Of a DNA stretch of 64,000 bases, positions 11,401-22,500 are shown one piece after another. Position numbers and translations under genes: made by a program. Numbering within the stretch: position 1 is the stretch's first letter; every line of letters starts with the position of its first letter. This DNA is from Massospora cicadina (Eukaryota > Entomophthoromycota > Entomophthoromycetes > Entomophthorales > Entomophthoraceae): assembly GCA_022478985.1 (NCBI GenBank), contig JAKSZP010017414.1, positions 1 through 64,000 of the forward strand. The letters run 5' to 3'. A model generated the notes under the pieces. It ran no database searches and was not told the origin of the DNA. It saw only the letters and a list, made by a program, of their open reading frames with translations.

Positions 11401-12226
11401 ATGCTAGCATGTCCATCTGAATAGGGATGTATTTCACTGGAGCCCTGGTTACCAACTTGACCGCTGTCAGGGTTTCAGCCCTTTCCAGTAGCACTTTTGA
11501 TTTTTTAGCTAAACTTTCCCTGGTGTCCAATCCTTCAGATTCAGTCCCTGATAGTACTTTGTTCCCATCAGGGTTGGTCCCCAATAATTCATACTGCTTC
11601 AGCGATTGATTTTGTGCTATTTTAGCCCCCTCCATTGACTTAAAATTGTCAGGGATTGTCCCCAATGGCCCATTCATATTTGACAATTGATTTTGGGCTG
11701 ATTTAGCCCCCGCTGTTGACTTGAATTTGTCAGGGATTGACCCAATGGTTCATTGGGGATCATGCCTGATAATTTGCTCAGTTTGCCAGATCGATTTTGG
11801 TTGGGGACCATTCTCCCCTCTGACTGGTCTTTGTTGGGACTGTTCCCTGACTTATCCTTTGAGCAATTATTCAAAGCATCATTGGTAAGTTTCTTTATAT
11901 TGGCAGAAAACTTTTTTGTTGTTGCCCTGCTGGTTTGGGCTGCTGATATTTGCTAGTCAAATCTGAGTCAGTTTCAGATTCAACCAATACTTCATCCAGA
12001 TTTTTTGATTTTTCCAAAAATTGTTTTACCCTGCAAGGCCCCAATCCCCTCTACTGATTGAGGTTCAGTGGGAAATATCCCTGACACCACTGTTCTCAGC
12101 ATCGCTCCTCGCTCCCCAAAGGTTTCTCCTATCATCTGAATTTTGGTAGACACCAATACTGGGGAGTTACTTCCGTTATCCATGCTTATTGCATGGTTTT
12201 TTGTGGCCCTTAGTTGAATTTGAGCA
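8450..12226 (-). pseudogene. LINE-A2 ORF1: long CCHC-knuckle nucleic-acid-binding protein, broken
   Basis: ORF1 would bind LINE RNA in the ribonucleoprotein. On the minus strand it starts near 12226-12183. The N-terminal third contains imperfect repeats around GAKxAQNQS (11600-11800). Trp-rich blocks follow (IAAIWWDHKFSAGAAK near 11300; ATEALHWLYT near 10830). A middle region contains PGELDHKKLLKIGIKYKG near 9630 and LTRYTNQTARWVTFQNLPT near 9550. A zinc knuckle CX2CX4HX4C (YQTSHTMAQCHHC in compiled frames) lies near 9250, and a Lys-rich tail follows toward 8700. It is unusually long for a LINE ORF1, about 1.2 thousand codons by span, and broken by many frameshifts. The knuckle is seen; the role is inferred from LINE families. 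Confidence 0.75.
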
Positions 12227-12562
12227 TTTCTTCATCATTCTACCAATTTGTTATTCAGCGTTCATTCATTGTTTGGGCCTTCTCCATTATTAATTGTACA
12301 GGGGCCTTAATTGGTGGGAAGTCATCCAGATGGTTTGTCCATCTTGACGTAATTCTTAATTATATTGTAATTAGCACAAGCAAGCCATCCGTTTCTTTGT
12401 GCTTAGCACAGATGGGCGGAATGACTTACTTATGCTGGATGGTTTGGCCGTGGTGTACTGCTCTATAGGTGCAATAATCACTGGCAGGTAGATATTCTCT
12501 CTAAACTTGGTCTGGTCACTTTTGAATTTAAAAGTGATGTTTGAAAGAAAAGAGAGGCTTAT

Positions 12563-12590
12563 ATGTGATTACCAACTACACCACAAAGAC
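12563..12590 (-). repeat. tRNA-Val 5' half at the A3/A2 junction
   Basis: The minus strand gives GTCTTTGTGGTGTAGTTGGT followed by AATCACAT, i.e. tRNA-Val nucleotides 1 to about 28, ending just before the anticodon stem. The A3 3' end, an A-run followed by CA, lies directly upstream, and the A2 5'UTR lies directly downstream. There is no downstream tRNA half here, as expected if A2 and A3 entered the same tRNA gene one after another. Confidence 0.8.
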
Positions 12591-13580
12591 TTGTTTTTTT
12601 AAAAAAAACTCCATACTTTATGTAAAAATTAAAAAGAAAGCAAGAGGGGAGGGTGGAAAACAGGCTATTTGGCTGAGGATAAAGGACTGGGAATTTGGGC
12701 CTCAAGAGACCTAGCATTTCAACCATTGCTGATCAGCAATCACCATCGCTAGCCACAGTTCTAGCATCAGCGGGCTCACAGGCCATTTGATCTTTAATTA
12801 ACTTGTTGCTTTGTTTTGTACAATGAGCAATCTGGCAGGAAAAGCCAAATGTGTGACTTTGTAACACCTGGGGATTAGGCGTGAGAATTTCATGATCTTT
12901 CAGAGCTGATTGGAGATAATCTGAATCTTCAACACCAAACCTTTGTGATGGGGGCGCTCATTGGCAAAACTCTTGGCAATGAGAGCTAAGTGTATCACCT
13001 ATATACAATAATGATAGACGAAGACCCATAATTGGATCAGGGATGATTTAAAGGTTTTTGCAAAAAAGGTCCTGCAACAGATGCACTTCCATCAGTGATT
13101 GTTTGCCTGACAGGATATAGTGCATCATGAACCAATATTTTTTGAACGCAGCGCATTCATAATATCAGTGAGCAATATATGCTTCCAGTTTGGCGAATAT
13201 GGGGCACTCCTTGTGCAGGTAATTTGGTCTGCTGTGCTTACTGGATTTGTATGCACGGTGAAGGATCCACCAGGTTACTGACCTTTGCTTGGATGTTACC
13301 ACTTGTGAATTCAGGCCCTAGATTAACTCCTTCATTTGGTAGTTGGTGTCATGGCCTTCAATTGCCCAGTCATTCAAGATTCGTGGTTAAGCGGGTGGTT
13401 ATACCCAGGTTTTTGAGAAGATCTCATATTCAATCAGGGTTGATTTGTAGATAATTTTGATTGACTTGGCAGCATATTTGTGGATGATTCAATTTCATTC
13501 TTCCTAATCCATCATATAAATCATTGCAGAATTATGGGCTATAACATCCCTGTGCATTTGGTCAGCATCATGATCTGCTA

Positions 13581-14433
13581 TGTCATGTGCACATGACATG
13601 ATAGTGGAGACCAACCCCAAAGATAAGGCTGGGCGGCAGGAGGCCCAGAGGGTGAAGCTACAGGCCCTCCCTGACCTGAGGCACACCCTAGACCAACGCT
13701 GGGTTTGGGAAAAATATGCCCAGATTGGGACTAGTGGTGTTCCAAATGCCCAGCCTCTCACAATGGCCCAGTCATTAAAACAGATGGAGTACCATATTAA
13801 TATAGACGATTCTGTTCAGTTTGTTGAGGAACGGGGTTTTGAAACCTGCTCCACTTACAAAACAACGCGTTTGGGTCAAATCCAACTTCAATCGATCACT
13901 CAAGTGAAGTCAGTTTCAGCCTATTTAACTAATTTGGATGGAAGCATTGCCCTATTGGTGGGTCAGTGCTTGGGCCCACTGCAGCACATCCCATATTCCC
14001 CCATCTGAGCTTAAATATGTTTTCCCCTATCAACATTCCTTGTTGGTCAACTTCCCAAATAACCTTTTCCCATTTAAGTTTATTTTAAATTTTATGATAT
14101 TCCAAATGCTCCTGTGCATGAACCTCTTCGAGGAGGTCTCACGCTCCATTAACCTCGTCATAGCAAATACCTTACAGCTATCACTTTGTGCACCATTTGT
14201 TCGCCCAGGTTCCACACAACCTGGGCCGCTTAGCCCCTTTTGCTATGTGCACCACATTGCTTTTGGTGGGTTTTTTATTGGAAAACTCGCACTTCTATGC
14301 CTAAGTAGTTATTTCTCCAACCCTATGTTGGGCTCTAATTACTTTAGAATTAATGGCTAGTTCCCTGGCGTTGGCCTTGTGCACCATGCACTGCCACGCT
14401 GGGAACAAGAGAGTTATAGACACTCTCCTTATA
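13581..14433 (+). repeat. Left LTR of Ty3-A
   Basis: This LTR is 853 bp and starts with the perfect 18-bp palindrome TGTCATGTGCACATGACA. Near its 3' end is a short hairpin, GAGAGT (14409-14414) with ACTCTC (14422-14427). It ends ctccttata, against ctccttaca in the right LTR. The open frames it contains do not resemble any protein. Confidence 0.93.
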
Positions 14434-15146
14434 TTAGTTGACCAACCTATTAACTCAATATGCACAAACTTTTATTATGTGGATCTTTTCCACCATGGGA
14501 ACAGTGGGCGTCAGCTGTGGGAGTCAGCTGTCATGAGCCGCACTGCAGTTTCCTATTTTTCCTGATGGTTGGAGCAACTCAGTGTTATTATGGTTGCCTC
14601 CAACTGGGAAATATCCACCCTTAATGCTTGTACCTTGTGGATACAGACGCTTTGAGGTCCCAAAGTCATGATTCCCTGACTTTCCGCCGAATTTATCAAT
14701 GTCAAATTAATTGAATGAGTTTCCTTTCGCCTGAGTATTCAGCCAATGCCACTGGAATCAGCGCAGATGGGCCTGGGGTGTTAGCCATGGATAACATCAG
14801 GCATTCCGTCGCAGTTCAAGGGACAGTGTCGTTACATCTAAAAACGCGTTTTGAAACAAAAACCTGAGATATAACTCTGAACCATATTGGCCCTCTCATG
14901 GTTCAGATCTGGAACCCATTCTTGTGTATGGAATCACCTCAGAAGATCCCCGTTTGACCTCTTCCATGATTCGCAGCACTCAGGAAATAGAAAAAGAACT
15001 GCGTTTACAATATAAAAAAAGTTTATGCACCCGTAGAAGGCATGGAGGGGTATGTGGCCTCAGTAGTAAGAGTGGCCAACTATCCCTCCCCTTTTTTGAT
15101 TCCCAGACCTACCCTTATGGATTGCTCAAGACAGAAGAAAATTTAG
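14434..15146 (+). other. Ty3-A internal region where gag should be
   Basis: About 710 bp lie between the left LTR and the protease. I see no CCHC knuckle and no long frame with gag-like composition. A frame at 14924-15178 has no recognisable domain. Either gag has been deleted or it is mutated beyond recognition. No primer binding site was recognised directly after the LTR. Confidence 0.6.
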
Positions 15147-18100
15147 ATGAACTGGGGGCGTTTTCCACTTTTGAATAAATCCCACTCTGGATACTTCCTC
15201 TTGACGGCTACCCTTACATCCTCTCTTAGGAAGTTCAGCACAACTATTTTAGTGAAAACCGGTGCCACAAATAATTTTATTGACCAAGACCTTGCTGACT
15301 ACCTTGAGTTGTTTTACTCACCAGGTGGTATGGCTAGAGGTGGGGCTTCACAAGGTATCCCTACACTGAACGTCATAGCGTTGGTGGACTACCAGGTGGG
15401 CGCCTATCTTCTGTATGATCATTTCCAAGCTATCAAGCACCTCTTGTTCCCCATTATTTTAGGGGTTGAGTGGTGGATAAAGTTTGACGTTCAGACTAAT
15501 TTGAAAGAAAACACTCTACCCTTGTCTTTGGTAAACAGTCACCAGTTGATTGTTCCCTTGTTAGAGGATTTTGCCCAGGGTCCATTACCTCATTGGCCCG
15601 ATGTTCCCACACCTTATCTTGCTCCTTTGCTGAAGACCCCCTCCTCCATGGGATTTTCCTTACCTTCCTGCTTGGAGGGTTTGAAATCCTCTTTTGATGC
15701 AGCATCTGCCAACGCACTCCCTGAGAACTCTGAGTTTGATTGTGATTATAAGCTCACGGTGGATCTGGTGCATATATCTTCCCTCATTTACCCATTGACT
15801 GTTCAGGAGGAAGAGGCGTTGGATGTGTGGGTGAAGGATCAGTTAGCCAAAGGTGCGATTTTTCAACGTACCTCCCCTGTGTGCTCCCCCTTCTCTTTGT
15901 GGAGAAGTCTGATGGTACTTTACGCCCATGTGTGGACTACGGGAACCTTAACAATGTCACTGTACCAGACCTCCATCCCATCCCTTTGGATTCACAGATT
16001 GCACGCTATGTAGAGAAGGCGAAGGTCTTCTCCAAGCTTAATTGCCAATGCATTTAATCAGATCCAAATAAAGAAGGGCCAGGAGTGGTTAACTGCCTTC
16101 TGCACCAGAAAAGGAATATTCCAGTTTTGGGTCATGCCCTTTGGGCTTAAGAATGCCCCTGCTATCTTTTAAAGCCGCATTGATGCAGGGTTGGGGGACC
16201 TGTTAGGGGTATGCGCGGTAGCCTACATGGATGATATCCTGGTGTTTTCCCCTGATCAGGAGTCCCATGCAGTCCACCTTCAGCAAGTGGTGGAGCGGTT
16301 AAAGGCAGCTAGCCTTATGTTGAAAAATTTCAGTGTGAGTTCTTTAAGTCCCATGTCACGTTTCTGGGACCGTTGTGTTTGACCAGGGACACATGATAAC
16401 TCCAGACAAGGAGAAGGTGATTCGTGAGTGGCCTACCCCCACCTTGGTCAAGGAATTGAGGAGCTTTTTTGGGGGCGTGCACGTTCCTCAAGAAGTTCAC
16501 TCTAAATAAGTCTGAGGTGGCGGCTTCCTTATACAAGGCTAGCGGGGCCAAGGTGCTTTAGTGGTCCCCCATTTTGGAGGATGCTTTCCAAGCAGTTAAG
16601 TGCATCCTGTTGTCCACGTCTGTTCTTCGCCATATCAATTCTTCAAAGGAGCTCATTGTGTTTACTGATGCCTCCAACTTCGTTATAGTGGCCACCTTGT
16701 TACAAGTAGGTGAAGATGGGATAGAGCATCCGGTGGGATATTTTTCTAGTAAAATGTCTTTGACAGAGTTGAATTACGCCGTTTACAACAAGGAGTTACA
16801 AGTAGTGGTGGAGGAGCTGACTTATTGGCGTCACCACTTGCATGGCTCTACCCAATCATTATGCGTACGTACAGAACACTGTGCCTTGCTGTACTACCGC
16901 GCTCCTCATGTACTAACCCCACGGCAGACCTGTTGGCATAAAACCCTTGCCCAATTTGCATTCACGTATGAGTTCACCAAGGGCAAGGATAATGCTTTGG
17001 CAGATGCTTTGAGCTGCAACCCTGCTTTAGCCCCTGACTTCAAGGAGGTAGAAGTACACAACATTCAGGTTATGATTCCTCCAAGTAAAATTCTGTCTAC
17101 TCCCCTGACTAATGGGCCAGCGCTTGCACCTCTGGATAACTCAGAGGAATATGGTATGTTCAGAAGGGTTGTCCTCTCTCAGCCGCTGTCAGGCGAATAT
17201 ACCATGGTAATTGCAAAGAGCGCTTTAAACCAAGAGGATCTATCCAGGGGCTATCATGTAAAGGATGGTATGGTGTGGTTCCAGGGATGCCTTTGGGTAC
17301 CTGCTAGACCACTGCACCTAGAAATCATCCGGGACCATCATGATGGAACCACCATTGGTCATCTGGGGAAAGCAAAGACCTTGGAGTTGATACGCCGTAC
17401 CTACAATTGGAAGGGCTTGCCTGCTCAGGTGGGGCGGTATTGTAAGAAGTGCCAGGTATGCAACCAGATAAAACCCAAATGTCAACCTTTAGTGGGGTTG
17501 TTGGTACCAGTCCAAAAGGCTGATGGGCCCTGGACTTCCCTCTAAGTTGATTTCATTGTGGAACTACCTGTCTCTGATGGTTATGATGACATCATGGTGG
17601 TGGTGGACCGTTTTACGAAGTTTGACCACTTCATTACTTGCAGAACCACAATAACTGCAGCGGAGATGTATAGGCTTTTCGTCACCCATATGTTTGCGCT
17701 CCATGGGGTTCCCCAAGAGATTATCAGTGACCTGGGACCCCAATTCACCTCCGTCTTTTGGGAAGGGTTGTGTAAGACCCTTCAGATTTGCCCCTGCCAT
17801 TTGACTGCCTATCACCCCCAATCAGATGGGCAGAGTGAACGAGTGAACCAATGCTTATAACTGTTCCTGCGGTGTTACACCACCGTGGATCATTCAGATT
17901 GGGCTTCTCACCTTCCTATGGTCCAATTTAGTTACAACAACATTCTGCATTCCTTGATCAGTTGTTCCCCATCTTTCGATAGCCATGGCTTTAACCCCGC
18001 CTTTAACATGGAGCCCAGCTGTGGATCTAAGGTTGAAGCGGTGGCGGACTTTGCCAAGACAATCAAGAAGGTCCACCAGGGGGTTTCTACAAGCTTGGAG

Positions 18101-18657
18101 GCAGCAATGCAGGTGTATAGGGAAAACACTGATGGAAAGCGTCGAGTGGGTCCTGCATACAAGGAAGGGGATCTCATGATTCTTGATGCTCGTAACATCC
18201 CTATCAAGCATCCATGTAAGAAGCTGGGCCCAAAGAGAATTGGCCCCTACCGCGTGGTTAGAAAGGTGGGCCATGCCTCATACCAGCGAAATCTTCCCCC
18301 TTCATTTTAGATCTTCTCGGTGTTTCATGAGAGCAAACTGATGTTGTTTGAGGGCCCCCACCAGAGACTCCTGAGGCCTATCTCATGGATGGGGCACCAG
18401 AGTAGGAGGTGGAAGAAATAGTTGCCTCCCGCTGTGTTAAAAGAAGACTAAAGTACCTGGTATCCTGGAAGGGCTTTGATGCTGCAGAAAACCGTAGGGT
18501 TCCAGCGCGTGACTGTGTGCATGCCCAAGATCTGAATGATGCCTTCCACAAGCGTTTCCCCCAGGCTGCTCGATCCCAACCTAAACTGACCATTGCCTTG
18601 AAGTTGGCCCCTTCCCAAGAACTTTTACCTTGTGCAAGCCCCTGGAGGGGGGTTTAG
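15147..18657 (+). pseudogene. Ty3-A pol (protease-RT-RNase H-integrase-chromodomain), broken
   Basis: Protease is near 15235-15285, with KTGATNNFID where DSGA/DTGA is expected, so the catalytic Asp is lost. ILGVEWW follows near 15460. RT shows VEKSDGTLRPCVDY near 15900, [11 protein letters not shown] near 16130 and an intact YMDDILVFS near 16223. RNase H is at about 16650-17010 (FTDAS, NKEL, ADALS). The integrase zinc finger (H-H near 17340-17360, CKKCQVC near 17445) is followed by the core: VDFIVELP at 17546, SDLGPQF near 17730 and SDGQSERVNQ near 17825. A chromodomain is at about 18409-18560 (EEIVASR, YLVSWKGF). Stops or frameshifts lie near 15900, 16057, 16170, 16380, 17545, 17858 and 18310. 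Confidence 0.92.
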
Positions 18658-18679
18658 CCCCATTGGGAGGAGAGGGTAA

Positions 18680-19534
18680 TGTCATGTGCACATGACATAA
18701 TAGTGGGGACCAACCCCAAAGATAAGGCTGGGTGCCAGGAGGCCCAGAGGGTGAAACTACAGGACCTCCCTGACCTGAGGCACATCCTAGACCAACGCTG
18801 GGTTCGGGAAAAATATGCCCAGGTTGAGACTAGTGGTGTGCCAAATGCCCAGCCTCTCACAATGGCCCAGTCATTAAAATGGATGGTGTACCCTATTAAT
18901 GCAGATGGTTCCATTTGGTTCATTGAGGAACGGGGTTTTGAAGCCCGTTCCACTTATGAAACAACGCGCTCAGGTCAAATCCATCTTCAATCAATCACTT
19001 GAGTGAAGTTGGTTTTAGCCTATTTAACTAATTTGGACAGAAGCATTACCCTATTGGTGGGTCAGTGCTTGGGACCTCTGCAGCACATCCCATATTCCCC
19101 CATCTGAGCTTAAATATGTTTTCCCCTATCAACATTCCTTGTTGGTCAACTTCCCAAATAACCTTTTCCCATTTAAGTTTATTTTAAATTTTATGATATT
19201 CCAAATGCTCCTGTGCATGAACCTCTTCGAGGAAGTCTCATGCTCCATTAACCTCACCATAGCAAATACCTTGCAGCTATCACTTCGTGCATCATTTGTT
19301 CGCCCAGGTTTCCTCCAACCTGGGCCGCTTATCCCCTTTTGCTATGTGCACCGCGTCACTTTTGGTGGGTTTTTTATTGGAAAGCTCGCAATTCTATGCC
19401 TAAGTAGTTATTGCTCCAGCACCCTCTGCAGGGCTCTAATTACTTTAGCATTAATGGCTAGTTCCCTGGCGTTGGCCTTGTGCACCGTGCACTGCCACAC
19501 TAGGAACAGGAGAGTTATAGACACTCTCCTTACA
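18680..19534 (+). repeat. Right LTR of Ty3-A
   Basis: This LTR is 855 bp and begins with the same 18-bp palindrome (18680-18697) directly after the polypurine tract. It ends ctccttaca and is followed by the TGCTA duplication. It differs from the left LTR by scattered substitutions, many of them C/T or G/A, which shows the insertion is not recent. Confidence 0.93.
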
Positions 19535-22500
19535 TGCTAGTTCAAATGACCAGCGACCTAGGCACACTGCCTAATTGCACAGTCACCAATAGTGTGGGGT
19601 GTATTTTTGGGAGGGCATTTGTGGGTAGCTCACCATCCATATTCATAATGAGCTGGATGAGACCAGCTTCCGAAGGCCTGAGATCTAGCCCAGTTCATGC
19701 TCCAAGCTAGGGTCAGGCAGCACATGAGCATTTGCGTCAGTTTAAGGAACAACTTTGCCCATGTTCGCCAAGTGTGGGATTCAAAATCCAGAAGGCCCAT
19801 GCCTCCTTAAGACTTTGGTTTGGACAGAGTTTCTAGGGCTATTGGTGCCACTTTTGCCTTGGACCAAAGGAAGGTCTGGAGCTTTGTCCTGATTTTTTTA
19901 TCTAGGTTTGGGCTCATTGACAGCACATGGGTGACATACCACAATTTTGAGAAGATAATTATATTAATTGCCAGCACTTTCTCCTCAGAGCATAATCTAA
20001 AATTTTTCCACCATGTCATTTGGATTAATAAACTTGATAATACCTCTTCTCTGTTTCCAGTACCGCTGGCCCCTTATCATTAAAGAGTATCCTGAGGTAC
20101 CAGATTGTCTATGATCAGCTCATGATCAGTGTTGTGTCAGTCAGTGAGCTGTAGTTTAGGATGCTAATCTTAATTACAGAGGTTTTTGCCAATTTTATCT
20201 TTGCATTTGATGCTAACTGGTAAAGGTCCATTAGCTCCTCTGAACCCTGTAGGTCAATTGGTGAGCTAATACCTACCAATGTATTGTTGGTGAAGGTCAA
20301 AATTTTTAGTGGCATTTGGTTGGGGTTGACTAGGCTCCAGAGCCTCACGTCCACCGCTGCCAATAAGATGTTAGCAGCAAAATTGAACAAAAATGGTGAC
20401 ATAGGGGTCCCTTATCAGAGACCCTGTTCAACTGGTATGTTGTTGGTTACACCATCTGCGACGATCACCTTAGTTACCAGGCCAAGTACAGTGTTGTTAT
20501 CTATGACCTAAAGGTTTTGTGGATGATGACCTCTTTCAACGCCTTGTGTAGGAATGACCACGCTGCCCAATCATAGGCCTTTTCCATGTTGAGGAACATG
20601 ATATATCCCTGCTTGGTTCCCAGAACATCTTGGAGTAAATTTTAGACCACACTGATGCTGTCCCAAATACTCTCTGGCTCTTGATGAAACTGTTTTGGGC
20701 CTTATGGAGTGTGTGCAGTGCCGTTGTCATCAGCTGGTTTGATAATATGCGTGTCAGTAGCTTATAATTGATGTTAGTTAGTGCTATTGGGCACCAGTTT
20801 CATAGTTAGCATCAAAGTCTCTTTTTGTACAAGAGTACAATTTGGGTCTCCTGGAATTTGCTGTCCATTTTGCAAACAGTGATTAAATAGGGATTTTAGT
20901 TCCAGTGCAATGCAGTCACAGAATGCACTGTACACCTCCACACACATGTTGTTGGTTCCCGTTGCCTTCATTCTTGGTGACTTTTTTAATGCTCGCTTAA
21001 CTTCATTGATTGAAATTTTGGCAGATAGGTTAGCAACATCTTCTGGAATACATCCCCCGACAGCTGGATTGGCTAGATAAATTAGGGCATCCATCACCAA
21101 CTTTCTCGTTACTCATTGGTGTGAATAGTTCAACATAGAAGCGTTCAATCTTGCGCTTGATTGTTTCTGGTTCCGTTGATACTTCCCCTTCCACCATATC
21201 TAATTCCCACATCCTAGCCTTAGTTCAGATCTCCTTGAGGTGCGCCAGGCCCTCTTTGGTCATCGTCCCCACTAAGCTCTGATATTGGTAGGTAGAGTTG
21301 GTCCATCTCTCTGAATCCTGTTTCATCATTAAGGCACAATACCTTTTATGCGTTGTTAGGTACTCGCTCCACCATCCTTTGCTGTCCCACCTATTACACT
21401 TCAACCTCTACAGTGCAGTTTTAAGCTGTTTTGCAGCAGCAATTCGCTTTTAGGTTGTCACTTTTTTGAACTTCATGCTATTGTGCTTCATCTTCTCTTT
21501 GATCCTGTTCCATCATTCCAGAGGGTCTATCTTTGGGTGACGATCCAGATATGCAACCAGTTGATCTAGTCCAGCTTCAATTGTTTGGTGCCATTCCCCA
21601 TCCCTCAGTGTGGTGGGTGTCAGTTGCCATTTGTGGTTCCTCGGGGTTCTTCCAGACAATATCCATGCAGACAATCCTGTGGTCACTTTCAGCATTTATA
21701 TTGACTTCGCTGTTGGACGTCAGTGGCCTGAGGTCAGATGACACCAATATATAATCCAGGTGCAAACCTTCCTGTGGGTTACCGCTGGAGTCATATGTCC
21801 ATTGCGTTAGGTTGGCTAGGTTGTCGTCCTCCTTGTCAATCGTGAGGCACATCCCCAATTTGACTAGTATTCTAGCATCTCATTGGCCTTCTAGTTGGGA
21901 CTTATGCTTGTCAGGAACATATCCTGACTTGCATTTGTCCAACAGTTTAGGTCTTCTGCTATAACTTTCATCATGTTGGCTGATACTTCTGATAAAAATT
22001 CCCAAAATATTTGGTTTTTGTGGAGCTTTGGTGGAGCATAGACTGCTACCACCCAAAGGCTCTTGCCAGTTTCCCTATGCATAACGGTCGCTATCAGGAT
22101 CCTTCCAGCTTGAGTTTCATCACTGAATTCCAGGTCTATGTTCTTGTTCAATGAAACGATCACCACATGATCCATCCAGAGGGCTTGATAGCCTATTTGG
22201 AAGGACCACGGGTAATTTTTCACATCACAGATTGAGCTTGCACCATTTTCTTTTGGCAACCTGCTTGCATTTCCAATATTAAAATTATGTCCATATTATT
22301 GTTTGTTTTAAAATGGTGTAACTTCCGCCTTCTCAGTTTGTATGCTCACCATCCCCAGAGCATTTGTGGTCACAATCCTCATTTCTGGCTGCCCAACCCA
22401 TGGGTATGAGGATTAATATTTTTGGGGTTATGAATTGAGTCATGGATGGAGGTTTGATTGTTGGTGGTCGGTGTTGCTGAGGGTGGGGTGGGGGGTGATG

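Larger units (their letters stand above)
1866..12562 (-). mobile_element. LINE-A copy A2, full length with two nested LTR insertions
   Basis: This is a non-LTR retrotransposon on the minus strand. The 3' end is at about 1866 (A-rich on the minus strand, next to a tRNA-Val half) and the 5' end at about 12562 (next to a longer tRNA-Val half). After removing the solo-LTR-like insert (2035-2792) and the LTR element (6179-8058) with one duplication each, about 8.05 kb remains, matching A3 and A4. In minus-strand order it has a 5'UTR beginning with a TCACTTTT/AAAAGTGA hairpin, a long ORF1, ORF2 (endonuclease, RT, zinc finger) and a short 3'UTR. Both ORFs carry many stops and frameshifts. I saw no RNase H. 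The L1/Tad-like assignment is an inference from motifs. Confidence 0.9.
13581..19534 (+). mobile_element. Ty3-A: Ty3/Gypsy chromovirus, 5.95 kb, decayed
   Basis: This is a complete LTR element by structure: LTRs 13581-14433 and 18680-19534, and a perfect TGCTA duplication at 13576-13580 and 19535-19539. A polypurine tract (gggaggagaggg, 18664-18675) lies just before the right LTR. The pol order protease, RT, RNase H, integrase, chromodomain is Ty3/Gypsy of the chromovirus type. The gag region (14434 to about 15200) has no recognisable gag or zinc knuckle. Pol is broken by stops and frameshifts, so it cannot move on its own. It is inserted into LINE-A3, hence younger than it. Confidence 0.95.
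12790..22383 (-). pseudogene. LINE-A3 ORF2, broken and split by Ty3-A
   Basis: The minus-strand endonuclease starts at an ATG near 22383. DYILVSS lies near 21755, SDH near 21685 and EDLNCW near 21960. Reverse transcriptase covers about 21100-20100: MKATGTNN near 20960 (the PGPD region, degraded), MSPFLFN near 20400 and FTNNTL near 20290 in place of FADD, so the catalytic Asp pair is lost. The thumb is near 19810-20019. The zinc finger and C-terminus lie on the other side of Ty3-A at about 12790-13580. The interruption is in the segment just upstream of the zinc finger. Confidence 0.82.

Noticed and set aside
12563..12590. tRNA-Val half as an internal part of LINE-A (its own Pol III promoter)
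   Set aside because: Its length varies from 20 to 30 nt between copies, its upstream flank at 32565 and 49738 is shared host-like sequence, and nearly whole tRNAs lie at the other end of the LINEs. A target duplication fits better, though a captured promoter cannot be fully excluded.
13580..14360. Two overlapping ~140-codon frames at the left end of Ty3-A
   Set aside because: They fall inside the LTR, and partial versions recur in the right LTR. They are LTR sequence, not genes.
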